DNA from: JAAELZ01 sp965237485
GTDB lineage: Bacteria; Pseudomonadota; Gammaproteobacteria; Arenicellales; Poriferihabitantaceae
Assembly (NCBI GenBank): GCA_965237485.1
Contig: CBDEFQ010000008.1
Coordinates: forward strand, 1-51,834
Direction: 5' to 3'
DNA length: 51,834 bases
Below the pieces are notes generated by a model. It made no database searches and was not told the DNA's origin. It saw only the letters and a list, made by a program, of their open reading frames with translations. The translations under genes and the position numbers were made by a program. Below, piece after piece: positions 25,953 through 34,733 of this stretch. How positions within the stretch are numbered: the first letter of the stretch is position 1; each line of letters begins with the position of its first letter.

Positions 25953-26351
25953 TTAACTGGCCACGGTTGGTAAAAATATGCACTTAGTGGCATGGCCTGA
26001 TAACGTACCGTGGAGTTCATCCATCTCTGCTAGAAGCTTAATGTCTTGATTGCTATAGCGTCTAAAGCCCCTTGTGGCACGATGTCGCCACTTGATTCTA
26101 CCGTGCTTGAGATAGCTGGCAGCCAGGCGTTTCACTTGCACATAAGAGTAACCGCTGATGCGTGTGATATAACGCAGCACAAGACCCTTATCGGCTCGAC
26201 CCAGTTTGCTGTATTTGAAACGCATTAAGGTGCGTTTGATGAAATCATAGCGATTGCGTTTACCGTCGATTGCCAGATCGATTTCATCAGTGCCTTGTAG
26301 CAACAAGCGTGCCTTATCAAGGGTATCTATATGGTGGTCATTCACCGTCAT
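25953..26351 (-). pseudogene. N-terminal fragment of an integrase-type (rve) transposase
   Basis: The frame starts MTVNDHHIDTLDKARLLLQG and includes FKYSKLGRADKGLVLRYITR and ISGYSYVQVKRLAASYLKHG, an N-terminal DNA-binding region, up to DELHGTLSGHATK. It is broken there by the IS21 end (25976). The rve catalytic core is missing. A C-terminal fragment that looks like the same protein type is at 34734-35054, in the opposite orientation. The outer end has repeated GGTATCATT motifs (26370-26430), as seen beyond the other fragment. Confidence 0.7.
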
Positions 26352-26445
26352 GAACAGAAATTAGATTAGTTCGGTATCATTTCCGATTAGAATCAGTCCC
26401 TTAGCTCAGTATCATTTCATGTTGGACAAGACTTGAGCTTGACAA

Positions 26446-26520
26446 ACCAGAATACTCCTAGCTAACCGCTCCGCTTACCTCCCCGCACTAGAAGTACGGG
26501 GTTTCTCGCGGAGATTAAGA
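26446..26520. repeat. IS200/IS605-type end hairpin, copy 1
   Basis: The block includes the hairpin CCCCGCACTAGAAGTACGGGG (21 nt split: CCCCGCAC, TAGAA, GTACGGGG) followed by TTTCTCGCGGAGATTAAGA. Identical copies lie at 35096-35170 and, inverted, at 38767-38829. It looks like the right end of an IS605-group element without its genes. Confidence 0.75.
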
Positions 26521-26693
26521 TGATTGGGTTATTAAAAGATGAGTTGTTAGCATTTGAAGACACGGCAGATCAGATGAATAAGCCTGTAGAAATTCCAAGT
26601 TATGTGCGTATTGCTCATCAAATGGAACTTGATCAGGCTGAAATTAAAAAGCTGTATTCTTTTTTGGGCAAGTGGCTTGATGCCCGACTATAA
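26520..26693 (+). CDS. Small hypothetical protein (57 aa), probably 5'-truncated
   Basis: The ATG at 26520 begins exactly at the end of the IS605-type end repeat, so the original N-terminus may have been replaced. The product reads MIGLLKDELLAFEDTADQMN and ends LYSFLGKWLDARL; it is helical. Its stop overlaps the next gene by 14 bases. Unknown function. Confidence 0.45.
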   Translation: MIGLLKDELLAFEDTADQMNKPVEIPSYVRIAHQMELDQAEIKKLYSFLGKWLDARL

Positions 26694-26964
26694 CCAAGTG
26701 AACGACAAAGACCAAAAGACGGCCACCGACCCATCCGTGGGTCTTGATCGCGCTATCCCTGCGCGATCTGGTCAGCGTGAAAAAGAAAAGTATAGAAGAT
26801 ACGACAGTAAAAGATTAGGTAGACCAATGATTAATGCTGTACGTGATGTGCCTGAAGAAACCATAGAGAAACTAGGGGCGTTATCAGTCCATGATGGGAG
26901 TAAAAAGGCAGCGATATTAAAAGCTATTGATGATCGTTTCGAGAAGGTATTTAAAGATAAATAA
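26680..26964 (+). CDS. Small plasmid protein with RHH-like C-terminus
   Basis: The start is the ATG at 26680, overlapping the preceding stop (GATGCCCGACTATAA). The 94-residue product has a disordered polar N-terminus (MPDYNQVNDKDQKTATDPSV), a basic patch (REKEKYRRYDSKRLGRP) and a C-terminal VPEETIEKLGALSVHDGSKK segment that could form a ribbon-helix-helix. Possibly a DNA-binding accessory factor. Not assigned to a family. Confidence 0.5.
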   Translation: MPDYNQVNDKDQKTATDPSVGLDRAIPARSGQREKEKYRRYDSKRLGRPMINAVRDVPEETIEKLGALSVHDGSKKAAILKAIDDRFEKVFKDK

Positions 26965-27128
26965 TGCTTGCAATAGTGGGGCTGCCCCACTGTAATAAAC
27001 TCATTGAAATTGATAACAAGTTTATGTCTGCGGGCAGTGTGTTTGGGTCACCGATCACCCGTCCTAACGGCTTCCGTAGACACCCTTTTTAAACAAGTGC
27101 CAACGCACTAAACCAAGAGAAATTGCTG

Positions 27129-27323
27129 ATGGCAAAAACTGAATACCACGGGTTTAATTGTGAATTTTGTGCTGAACCAGCCACCAAGTTTTCTAAGCGG
27201 CTATCAGGCGAGCCATATTCTATATGTAACAGCTTAATTTGCTTACAGGCTTATGATCGCCAATTAGATGAAGAAGTTAAGGAAATGAGAACGGCTGGGC
27301 TTATCGACGAAAGCTGGTCTTAA
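27129..27323 (+). CDS. Small zinc-ribbon-like protein (64 aa)
   Basis: The ATG at 27129 gives MAKTEYHGFNCEFCAEPATK with a CxxC pair, followed by a second pair in YSICNSLICLQAYD. Two cysteine pairs about 24 residues apart suggest a treble-clef or ribbon zinc site. It stands between the previous pair of genes and mazEF. Function unknown. Confidence 0.5.
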   Translation: MAKTEYHGFNCEFCAEPATKFSKRLSGEPYSICNSLICLQAYDRQLDEEVKEMRTAGLIDESWS

Positions 27324-27363
27324 TGAAGCACGAAACTAACTGAGAAAGGAAAGGAACCTTGGC

Positions 27364-27391
27364 ATTAAGTGTATACATGTATATACTTAAT
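27364..27391 (+). promoter_or_regulatory. Palindromic operator upstream of mazE
   Basis: ATTAAGTGTATACATG and TATATACTTAAT form a near-perfect palindrome 25 bp before the mazE ATG, in the position for autorepression by the MazEF complex. Confidence 0.65.
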
Positions 27392-27416
27392 CATTACTAA
27401 TTAAGCTTTCAGTGCT

Positions 27417-27680
27417 ATGCAAATTGTAGGAAAAATTACTAAGTGGGGTAACGGCCTTGGTCTAAGAATTAACCAAGAAGTAGCAAGAGGGTTGCAAGCA
27501 TGTAATGGCGGTGACGTTACCTTACAGCTAGATAAGGAATCCCATGTTTTAACTGTTAGACCAGTAGTAAAGCGAACTAAATGGCCTTTTAAGGAAGCTG
27601 ATTTAATTAAGGGCATGAGCAAAGAAAACGCCCATGCGGACTTATTAACTAATCCAGGAGAAGCAGAGATTGGAGAATGA
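27417..27680 (+). CDS. mazE: MazE/AbrB-type antitoxin
   Basis: The 87-residue product starts MQIVGKITKWGNGLGLRINQ, the swapped-hairpin SpoVT/AbrB DNA-binding fold of MazE/PemI (KWGNGLxxRI signature). The acidic C-terminal tail (NPGEAEIGE) would wrap the toxin. It overlaps mazF by four bases. It neutralises MazF and, with it, represses the operon through the upstream palindrome. Confidence 0.9.
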   Translation: MQIVGKITKWGNGLGLRINQEVARGLQACNGGDVTLQLDKESHVLTVRPVVKRTKWPFKEADLIKGMSKENAHADLLTNPGEAEIGE

Positions 27681-28033
27681 CATACATCCCTGGTAGAGCC
27701 GATATTGTCTGGTTAGACTTTGACCCAACAAAAGGTAAAGAAATCGGCAAATATCGTCCTGCTTTGGTTATGTCAAGTAAAGCGTACAGTCGATCTTCGG
27801 GTTTAATTATTTGTTGCCCCATAAGTACCAGCATTCGTAGCACACCTACGGAGGTGAAAGTTACTAATTTAGAGCAACTGTCAGTAGTCGCAAGCAATTT
27901 AATTCAAACATTGGATTACAGGTCTAGAAAGATAAAGTTTATCGTAAAAGCCGAAAAAGGCGTATTTGATGAAGTGTTAATTAGACTTATTCCTTTAATT
28001 GCTGGCGATGGGTATTTGGAACAATTAACTTAG
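27677..28033 (+). CDS. mazF: MazF/PemK-type mRNA interferase toxin
   Basis: The 118-residue protein reads YIPGRADIVWLDFDPTKGKE, RPALVMSSKAYS and IICCPISTSIRS, matching the PemK/MazF fold (PxRGDIxxxDFxPxxGxExxxxRPxxV). The GREIVQ-like loop is GKEIGK. The frame is complete. MazF cuts mRNA at short sites when freed from MazE. Intact pair; probably maintains the plasmid. Confidence 0.92.
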   Translation: MTYIPGRADIVWLDFDPTKGKEIGKYRPALVMSSKAYSRSSGLIICCPISTSIRSTPTEVKVTNLEQLSVVASNLIQTLDYRSRKIKFIVKAEKGVFDEVLIRLIPLIAGDGYLEQLT

Positions 28034-28610
28034 GCGCAATACAAGAACTCGATGCAACACAATAACTTTACGCCACGAGGCGTGAAATAGCTTGCCGTTG
28101 AAAGTACGGCATCAAAAGTGTGGACTCGGCACATTGATTATCGAGTCTTGAGTTGTTATCGGCGACAGTAGCGATTAAGTGTAGACAGAGAGGTTATAGG
28201 CCAAAAGTGTAAACCTAAGTGATGCCGCTTCGAAAATGTTGAACGTAGAGATGGTTGATGGTTTAGTTATCCCAGAAAACAATATCAATATAGGCGTTAT
28301 AGAGCAGTCTATATTGGCATCTTCGGAGTCCTAGAGCTTGGCATGTAATCAAAGTTATTTCATGAACGTGGGAGATCCTAAACGTTCTTTCGGGATGAAA
28401 GTATCGGTAAACTGTCAATCAGCCGGATGATGAAAAATAGGCTTCACAGGAGGCCATACAGGGCGGCTAGTCATTTTTGGTATTACTCTACCCTACCCCG
28501 AAAGATCGCGCTACGGGCTTCCTGAGAAGCCGAAAATACCGGACTACCCCCTTGCGGCTTGGTCAAAACCAGTTTGGCCAGGCGCAGGGTTTTGCCTGTT
28601 AATTTGCCGG
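28034..28610. other. Non-coding stretch with structured-RNA-like sequence
   Basis: No protein gene seen. Between about 28240 and 28470 the sequence contains GAACGTGGGAGATCCTAAAC, GGGATGAAAGTATCGGTAAA and CAATCAGCCGGATGATG, which remind me of domain I of bacterial group II introns, followed by AGGCCATACAGGGCGGCTAG. No reverse transcriptase frame follows. A remnant of an intron 5' part is possible; I cannot confirm it. The part from 28470 on has several GC-rich inverted repeats. Confidence 0.35.
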
Positions 28611-28700
28611 AGCAGTTATCTAATAGATAACAAAAAGTTACCCTTTACAGGTGGTTATCAAATGGTTATCTTTTTGTTATAGTTATCTTTCTGATAACTG
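28611..28700 (+). promoter_or_regulatory. GTTATC repeat cluster upstream of parA (replicon D)
   Basis: At least six GTTATC/GATAAC hexamers occur between 28615 and 28698 in direct and inverted orientation, ahead of the ribosome site AGAGGAG at 28711. The cluster is a likely operator and may be the partition site. Confidence 0.6.
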
Positions 28701-28725
28701 CCCCAACAGCAGAGGAGCTTTTAAA

Positions 28726-29382
28726 ATGCCCGTAATCGTTTTTGCATCAAGCAAAGGAGGCGCAGGAAAGACAACGGCCTGTATCGTTCTTGCTTGTGAG
28801 CTTGCCCGACAAGGCAAAGAAAAAAATATAGGGGTTTCGTTAATCGACGCAGACCCGAACCAACATAGCGCAGCGTGGGCGCATCTTGAGGGCAAGCCCG
28901 AAAATATCCCGCTCTTTGAGAAAGTCACCGAGGCGAATATTTTAGACGCTATCGAAGAAGCCCAAAGTAAAACCCCGTTTGTGCTGGTTGATCTGGAAGG
29001 CGTGGCGAGTAGTGCGGTAGTGGGGGCAGTTAGCCGCGCTGATCTTGTAATCATTCCTTGTCAGCCTTCGCAAAACGATGCGCGGGAAGCATCGAAGACA
29101 ATTAAAACTATTAAATACGGCGCAAGAGTAGCCGGGCGGGAAATTCCGTTTTCTGTTTTGTTCACTCGCCTTAGCGCGGCAATCATAACGAAGACAGGCA
29201 GACACCTAGCCGCCGAATTTGACGGGGCAGTCAATGACCTTGAAGCCAGCGACAAGAGGGCGCAAGCAAGTATTAACAAAGGCGCGGACAATGCGCGGCT
29301 ATACGCCGAAGAAGTTAAGCAACATTTGCAACAAACAATGAAGCAGCAACAAGCCGCGCAGGGGGTTGCCGCCAATGCCTAA
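28726..29382 (+). CDS. parA: ParA-type partition ATPase (replicon D)
   Basis: The start is the ATG at 28726, preceded by AGAGGAG; the longer in-frame start runs through the operator repeats and is rejected. The protein reads MPVIVFASSKGGAGKTTACI with the deviant Walker A, then LIDADPNQHSAAW and Walker B-like FVLVDLEGVASS. Length 218 residues and no HTH: type Ib ParA. It precedes an accessory gene and the initiator, and overlaps the next gene by eight bases. Role: plasmid segregation. Confidence 0.9.
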   Translation: MPVIVFASSKGGAGKTTACIVLACELARQGKEKNIGVSLIDADPNQHSAAWAHLEGKPENIPLFEKVTEANILDAIEEAQSKTPFVLVDLEGVASSAVVGAVSRADLVIIPCQPSQNDAREASKTIKTIKYGARVAGREIPFSVLFTRLSAAIITKTGRHLAAEFDGAVNDLEASDKRAQASINKGADNARLYAEEVKQHLQQTMKQQQAAQGVAANA

Positions 29383-29731
29383 TCATGAACGAGTATCGTT
29401 AAATCTGGATGATGAAAATCAAATAGACCTTGAAGAATTAACCGGAGCAGTACAGCGACCAGCACCGACAGCAGAACAAACGAAAGCCATACTGAAAGCA
29501 GGGGAGAAAACGGGGTTTGTTAGTCGTGAACCTACGAAACGGCGCAGAGTTTCCCCGTATACGGCGCAGTTTGGGGGCAAATGTCGCGAAGGAATGAAAC
29601 CGCTTTTTCAAGAGATTGCCGCAGAATTAGGGCTGTATGATACGCAGACGCTTGAAGCCGCAATTCTTGCGCTGATTAAACAGGAGGGCTTAACCGATCT
29701 GTTAGCCAAATACGAAGGGTTGACCAAATGA
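29375..29731 (+). CDS. Partition or copy-control accessory protein (118 aa)
   Basis: The ATG at 29375 overlaps the parA stop. The product starts MPNHERVSLNLDDENQIDLE; the centre (TKRRRVSPYTAQFGGKCREG) is basic and the C-terminus helical (TLEAAILALIKQEGLTDLLA). Position suggests the DNA-binding partner of ParA, as small partners commonly follow type Ib ParA. It overlaps rep by four bases. Not recognised by sequence. Confidence 0.55.
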   Translation: MPNHERVSLNLDDENQIDLEELTGAVQRPAPTAEQTKAILKAGEKTGFVSREPTKRRRVSPYTAQFGGKCREGMKPLFQEIAAELGLYDTQTLEAAILALIKQEGLTDLLAKYEGLTK

Positions 29732-30792
29732 CCCTACAGAAAAGGGAGGATAAGCAGCCGCCTGCGCTACCGATCAAAAGCCCTCAGTACGATTTATTTT
29801 CGCAGTTTGTCAGCAATGATAAACCCGAAGTATCAAACACCGTTGAAGTATGGGAGAGCATCCCGAAGTATTTTTTCACGGCTGGACAAGTCAAAAAGCT
29901 CCGTACTGAGCAAGGCCACGCTGATCCGTTCAAGTGGTCATACCGTTACAACAGCATAGATTGTAGCGTAAAAATACAACCCGCTCTAATTGAGCAGAAG
30001 GGCGGGGGATATAAGGCGTTCTTCCCAAGCGTGACCGAGGAACTTGTAGAGGAAGCCTTAAAGAAAATTCTTGCTGACCAACGCTACGGTATGCACGACC
30101 CGCGCAATGTTGAAACGTGGGTTAGATTTTCTCTTAGCATGATTCAAAAAGAGCTAGCGGCGCGAGGCAGAAGCCGCAGCCGCAATCAAATAAAACACGC
30201 CATCGAGGTTATGGCGAGTTGCATCATCACGCTCTACAAAGAGGGCAAGGAAGTCTGGAAAGGTTCGATTTTGCAAGACTTAGTAACCGTAGGGCGTGAC
30301 GAATATCTTGCCGATACATCCGCGCAGCATGTCGCACGATTGCCGTTATTTATCAGCCATGCAATTAACCAACTTGAATATAGACAGTTCAACTATGACC
30401 GCTTGATGAGCTGTGACGATCAACTCACCCGCTGGATTTATAAGCAACTCATACACCGCTTTAGACAGGCTAGCATCATGAACGATTATCACTTTATGTA
30501 TTCCGGCCTAGAGCGCGATAGCGGGCTTTTACAGCAGGGGCGCAGCAACGATAACCGCCGCAAGGTTGCGGATGCTCTGGACGAGCTGGTGAGCCGTGAT
30601 GTGCTGATGTCCTACGAGGTGGACTTACGAAAGCAGGGGCGCAAAATCGCTGATGTGAAATACACCGTGCGCCCCGGCGGGGAATTTGTCAGAGAGCAGA
30701 AAGCCGCCAATAAGCGAGGCCGTGACGATCACATGAGGGCGTTAAATGCGGGTGTTGATCTGCAATCACAGACCGGAAGCCGGAGGCGGTGA
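29728..30792 (+). CDS. Iteron-type plasmid replication initiator (replicon D), intact
   Basis: The 354-residue protein overlaps the previous gene by four bases and is followed directly by nine iterons. Two winged-helix-like halves can be guessed: AARGRSRSRNQIKHAIEVMA (DNA-binding helices) and RWIYKQLIHRFRQASIMNDY with LDELVSRDVLMSYEVDLRKQ GRKIADVKYTV. The C-terminal third is homologous to the fragment fused to the DGQHR gene at 7869-8249. No catalytic motif is expected for such iteron-binding initiators. With parA, the accessory gene and the origin it makes a complete replicon, the most likely one to be working now. Confidence 0.85.
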   Translation: MTLQKREDKQPPALPIKSPQYDLFSQFVSNDKPEVSNTVEVWESIPKYFFTAGQVKKLRTEQGHADPFKWSYRYNSIDCSVKIQPALIEQKGGGYKAFFPSVTEELVEEALKKILADQRYGMHDPRNVETWVRFSLSMIQKELAARGRSRSRNQIKHAIEVMASCIITLYKEGKEVWKGSILQDLVTVGRDEYLADTSAQHVARLPLFISHAINQLEYRQFNYDRLMSCDDQLTRWIYKQLIHRFRQASIMNDYHFMYSGLERDSGLLQQGRSNDNRRKVADALDELVSRDVLMSYEVDLRKQGRKIADVKYTVRPGGEFVREQKAANKRGRDDHMRALNAGVDLQSQTGSRRR

Positions 30793-30795
30793 GCC

Positions 30796-31090
30796 TGTGG
30801 ATAACTCGCTACAACGTAGAAGCTACGACCCGCAACAGGTAGGAGCTATAACCCGCACAGGTAGAAGTTATAGCTCACAGTATGTAGAAGTTTCGGCTCA
30901 CAGTTCCGTTTTTGGTGAAATTTTCCAGTGGAAATTGCCGTTATTATGTTCAATAGGTAGAAGCTATGGCTCACAGATGTAGAAGCTATAGCTCACAGAT
31001 GTAGAAGCTATAGCTCACAGTTCGGGGGGAAAGTAGGAGTTATGACCCGCAATAGGGCATCAAGTAGAAGCTATAGCTCACAGTTGAGAG
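30796..31090 (+). other. Origin of replicon D: nine iterons plus DnaA box
   Basis: Iterons with consensus GTAGAAGCTATAGCTCACAG start at 30816, 30839, 30861, 30884, 30957, 30979, 31001, 31033 and 31064. Several are exact and the 22-bp spacing recurs; the first, second and eighth have CCGC in place of CTCA. A perfect DnaA box (TGTGGATAA) is at 30796-30804. The iterons begin within 25 bp of the rep stop. An AT-rich run with TATATATATT follows at 31170-31180 and may be the melting region. Confidence 0.9.
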
Positions 31091-31425
31091 GACGGTTTTG
31101 TTTCTAAGCTTTTGATTTTTCGATTTTTTTAGACCTGCCGAAAACGCTTAACCTTTCCTTCTCTTAACCATATATATATTAATCTTATTAGTTACTCTTG
31201 CCTTCCGGCATGTGGAAAACTGTAAAAGCAACCTCAAAGAAAAAACAAAAGAACCTACCCTGCATTCGCTACGCTCATTTGCCCAATGCGTAGCATTGGC
31301 CTAACAACATGCTCGCTTGGTCAACGCTCTACGTTACGACCCCTACGGGGTGTCTCTCAAAGGAACGATTGAAAGTGCTGCAGTCTGATGTACAATGCTG
31401 CAAGTGTTTGATCTAGGGCGGTGCT
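31091..31425. other. Spacer beyond origin D
   Basis: No gene. It starts with an AT-rich stretch and continues into GC-richer sequence with GCTACGCT and AATGCGTAGCATTGG inverted repeats near 31270-31300. No further feature supported. Confidence 0.5.
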
Positions 31426-31627
31426 TTGAAAACAACGAAATCAACAAGAGTGACGGTAAATCTACGGGAAAATGAACACAGAGCGGGTTCGTCTTGCTGA
31501 ACAACACGACGTTTCGATTTCTCGCATTACACGTCAAGCGGTTACTAAGTTTCTTGATCGGTATGGAAAAGGCGAATCACAGCTTGCGCTGAGATTCACC
31601 GAAACCCAACACAGCGCAAACGGATAG
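31426..31627 (+). pseudogene. CopG-like ribbon-helix-helix regulator, frameshifted
   Basis: One frame gives KTTKSTRVTVNLRENEH (from a TTG at 31426), and the next frame continues ERVRLAEQHDVSISRITRQA then VTKFLDRYGKGESQLAL to the TAG at 31625-31627. Together they form a standard CopG/Arc-type protein. One inserted base near 31475-31480 separates the parts. A short version could start at the ATG at 31472, but this would lack the DNA-contacting strand. Confidence 0.65.
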
Positions 31628-31642
31628 GAAGGCTCAATACAT

Positions 31643-32495
31643 ATGCAGACTGCTGTCACTGAAACAACAGAATTTTACCGAGTTGACGCATCACTAAAGC
31701 TCGATCCGAAAAAAAGGGCGTTGGTTCTTTAACGGTTGCCTTTGTTGAAATGCTCTGCAAACGGTCAAAAAAGCCACAATCGGCCTCGCTAGTCAGTTAC
31801 GAAATTGAGCCTATGTTGCTCGATTATCTAACGAGTACTTTGGCAGAGGCTGAGGCGCAATGTGAAGGCACACGGATTGCGGCAAGTAGCGAGATACGCA
31901 ACGAGGATTTCATATTAAGCTATTCAGACGATTATCAGGCTGCTGCTTTTCGCGGGCAGAAAGCCACGAAAAACGAATTTACCCACGTCATTATAAATCC
32001 GCCGTACAAGAAAATTAATAAGGTGCGAAACCTACCAATGTGCGAATTACCACGAGCAAAGGCGGCGATTTTCACTTTGACGCAAGTTCGCAGGAATGCA
32101 CAGCAGCAGATATGACCCAACGTGTCGTTAATTACGCGGCAGTGCTCAACCCCAACGATCCCGATATGTTTGTCCACATTGCTGCTAACGATCTTGAGCA
32201 GGGCATTGTTGATCGTATGGCGAGCTTCACAACGACGCTTGCTGGTCTTGGATTGAAGCTATCGACAGGCCCAGTAGTGGATTTTCGGCTTAAGGAAGAT
32301 TTACGCGCCCAACCGGATAAATACACAGCTCCGCTATTGTATGCCGCGCACTTCAAAGGCGGAACGCTCGAATGGCCTAAAGCCATGAAGAAGCCCAACG
32401 CAATTGAGATAAACGACAACACGCGAAAATGGTTGTGGGACAACAAAGGCCATTTTGTTATTACAAAACGCTTTACCTCGATTTATAAATATTTA
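31643..32495 (+). pseudogene. Eco57I-type N6-adenine DNA methyltransferase, decayed
   Basis: The start reads MQTAVTETTEFYRVDASLKL followed by DPKKR; then, in a new frame, GSLTVAFVEMLCK (motif I region) and TEFTHVIINPPYKKI-like NPPY (motif IV: THVIINPPYKK at about 31980-32015). A further frame from about 32040 gives NPDMFVHIAANDLEQGI and PLLYAAHFKGGTLEWPKAMK, a target-recognition-like part, ending ITKRFTS. At least an internal deletion near 31720 and one frameshift near 32035 are present. NPPY enzymes methylate adenine. The remnant is cut by the IS21 that follows. Confidence 0.75.
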
Positions 32496-32511
32496 AACAA
32501 CGCGCCAAGCG

Positions 32512-33849
32512 AAGCTGGATAAGTTCAAACCTCAGTTGATCAATTTGCTTGAAGTGGACGCAGCTCGCTCAGTGCGAGAAAGACGTAATGCAGTTCAACT
32601 GTATGAAGAGATTGAGTTGCAAGGGTATCGAGGGGCTTATGACAGCGTTCAACGGTTTGTCAAAGCGTGGAAGGATCACTCGCGGTCATGTATTAAACAA
32701 GCATTTGTGCCATTGGTTTTTGCACCAGGTGAAGCCTGTCAGTTTGATTGGTCACATGAACAAGTCATTCTGGGTGGGTTTGGTGTCAAGATCAAACTAG
32801 CCCACTTTCGTTTATGTCATTCGCGTAAATCATATCTTAGGGCCTATCCCAGAGAAACACAGGAGAGGGTGTTTGATGCACATATTCGGGCGTTTGATTT
32901 CTTTGAGGGCTTACCTCAGAAGATGATATACGATCACCCTAAGACCATAGTCAGTGCATTGTTTAAGGGTAAGCGGCGTGAGTTTAATCGCCGCTTTCTA
33001 AGCCGGATGAATCATTATCTGATTGAACCGATTGCCTGTACACCGGCAGCGGGTTGGGAGAAAGGCCAGGTTGAACGTCAGGTCGGTGTTATGCGCCAAA
33101 GGCTGTTTGTTCCACGGGTGCGCTTTGCTGATTTAGATGAATTAAACCAATGGCTGGAGCAACGTTGTGCTCGACTTGGTGAACGCCCACACCCGACTGA
33201 CAAATCAAGACTAATTGATGAAGTGTTTGCCGAGGAGCAGCCGAGCTTACGTCCCGCGATGGTAGCCTTTGATGGATATTATGAGCGTTTGGCGCGTGTG
33301 CATAAAACCGGTGTGGTGCACTACGACCGCCATTAATACTCCGTACCCTGTCGGTATGTTGGCCAAGCTGTTTCTGTTAGAGCCTATGCAGATAGGATTA
33401 AAGTCGTGGTTGACGATGTGGAAGTGACTTCACATGCTCGCTGTTTCGGTCGTCATCAAATGATCTTTGATCCTTGGCATTATCTGCCCGTACTGGAGAT
33501 TAAACCTGGCGCATTACGCAATGGCGCACCGTTTGTTGATTGGGATTTACCCAAGGCACTGCTAACACTCAAAAAACAGTACCTCAAACGTGATGGCGGT
33601 GACCGAGAGTTTGTACCATTGTTACTATTGATTCACCAGCATGGCTTGGAAACAGTCACGGTGGCCTGTGAGCGGGCATTAGATGCCAATACGACTCAGC
33701 TATCAGTCATTACCAATTTGGTGCATCGGTTAACGGAACCTGATTCGGCCCAAGTGATGACAATTACCAATGCGCCTGTATTAGCTGTCCCCTCGGCAGC
33801 GAACGTGACCCGCTATGACCCGCTGTGCGCGGAGGTGAGCCATGCTTGA
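32512..33849 (+). pseudogene. istA: IstA transposase, 5'-truncated with an in-frame stop
   Basis: The frame reads KLDKFKPQLINLLEVD, then the catalytic region APGEACQFDWSHEQVILGGF (first D), EGLPQKMIYDHPKTIVSALF (second D) and TPAAGWEKGQVERQVGVMRQ (E). A TAA at 33334-33336 interrupts it after VHYDRH; the same frame continues YSVPCRYVGQAVSVRAYADR to 33849, as in other IstA proteins. A single base change (for example from CAA) explains the stop. About 130 N-terminal residues, including the HTH, are missing. Confidence 0.85.
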
Positions 33850-34594
33850 ACTTGTTGATGATCTTAAAGCCCTTAAACTACACGGTATGGCACCATGCTT
33901 ACCTGAGTTGATAGATTCGCCTCGTTCTAAAGTAACGTTGCAATCTGGGTTAATTAAATTGATGGATGCCGAGCGAACGGACCGAGAAGTGAGGCGGCTT
34001 AACTACCCAATGAAGGTGGCTAAATTCCCTCATCACCGTGATTTACAGCAATTTGACTTTACCCAGAGCGAAGTTGAACCCGCGCTCATCGAGGATTTGT
34101 CTCAGGCTGACTATATGGACAGAGCCCATAACCTCATCTTTGTCGGTGGCACTGGAACAGGCAAAACCCATTTAGCTACGGCCTTAGGCATTAAAGCCAT
34201 TCATTCAGGTCATCGGGTTCGGTTTTACAATGTGGTGGACCTGGTTAATCTGCTGATCAAAGAACAGCAGAATGAGAAGCAGGGGCGGCTAGCACGAATT
34301 ATGCAACCGTTAGATGCGGTGATATTCGATGAGCTGGGATATTTACCCTTCCCCGCATCGGGTGGCGCACTATTATTCCACCTGATCAGCAAGCTATACG
34401 AGAAAACCTCCATCGTGTTTACCACCAAGCTTAATGTCAGTGAATGGGTGCAGGTATTTGGCGACGAGAAAATGACCACGGCTTTGCTCGACAGAGTGAC
34501 TCATCATTGCTCAATTATTGAAACGGGTAACGACTCATATCGATTCAAGCAGTCTAGTGCTAAAGCAAAGCTCAAGACTGTCACTAAAAAATAA
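33842..34594 (+). CDS. istB: IstB-like ATP-binding transposition helper, intact
   Basis: The 250-residue protein overlaps istA by eight bases. Walker A GGTGTGKTHLA is at about residues 101-111, and Walker B AVIFDELGYLPF at about 160. The DELGY box and the TTKLNVSEW sensor are standard for IstB. It is an AAA+ ATPase guiding IstA. Its transposase partner is broken, so it is probably idle. Confidence 0.92.
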   Translation: MLELVDDLKALKLHGMAPCLPELIDSPRSKVTLQSGLIKLMDAERTDREVRRLNYPMKVAKFPHHRDLQQFDFTQSEVEPALIEDLSQADYMDRAHNLIFVGGTGTGKTHLATALGIKAIHSGHRVRFYNVVDLVNLLIKEQQNEKQGRLARIMQPLDAVIFDELGYLPFPASGGALLFHLISKLYEKTSIVFTTKLNVSEWVQVFGDEKMTTALLDRVTHHCSIIETGNDSYRFKQSSAKAKLKTVTKK

Positions 34595-34733
34595 CATCGC
34601 AAGAAAGCAGGATTGATTCATCAACTCAAGTTTCGCTACGCTTCACTTGAGTTGATGATAAAGAAATATTATTGTATTTAATTGTTCAGTTTTACTCGCT
34701 GACAGGTGTCCAGTTTTAAACGCTGATTGACAT

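Larger units (their letters stand above)
22909..25976 (-). mobile_element. IS21-family element no. 1, decayed, carrying nested IS256 and MITE
   Basis: Terminal inverted repeats match: TTTTACAACCGTGGCCA at 22911-22927 and its complement at 25959-25975. Internal GTGGCCAC-type repeats near both ends are usual for IS21. Inside, on the minus strand, istA remnants and istB are present. An IS256 element (24198-25591) and a MITE (24017-24179) sit in istA. The left flank is ardA and the right flank an unrelated integrase gene. Confidence 0.85.
32496..34732 (+). mobile_element. IS21-family element no. 2, left end missing
   Basis: It contains istA (5'-truncated, one internal stop) and an intact istB. 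The right end carries IS21-type terminal repeats (GGTGTCCAGTTTTAAACGCT and GATTGACA) ending at 34732. The left end is lost at the junction with the methyltransferase remnant, about 130 codons into istA. It differs from IS21 no. 1 in both proteins. Confidence 0.8.

Noticed and set aside
28651..28725. Longer N-terminus for the ParA of replicon D
   Set aside because: It would translate the GTTATC operator repeats; a clear AGAGGAG ribosome site precedes the ATG at 28726.
31750..32115. 121-residue frame as an intact methyltransferase
   Set aside because: It begins mid-domain and loses the frame after NPPY; it is part of a decayed gene.
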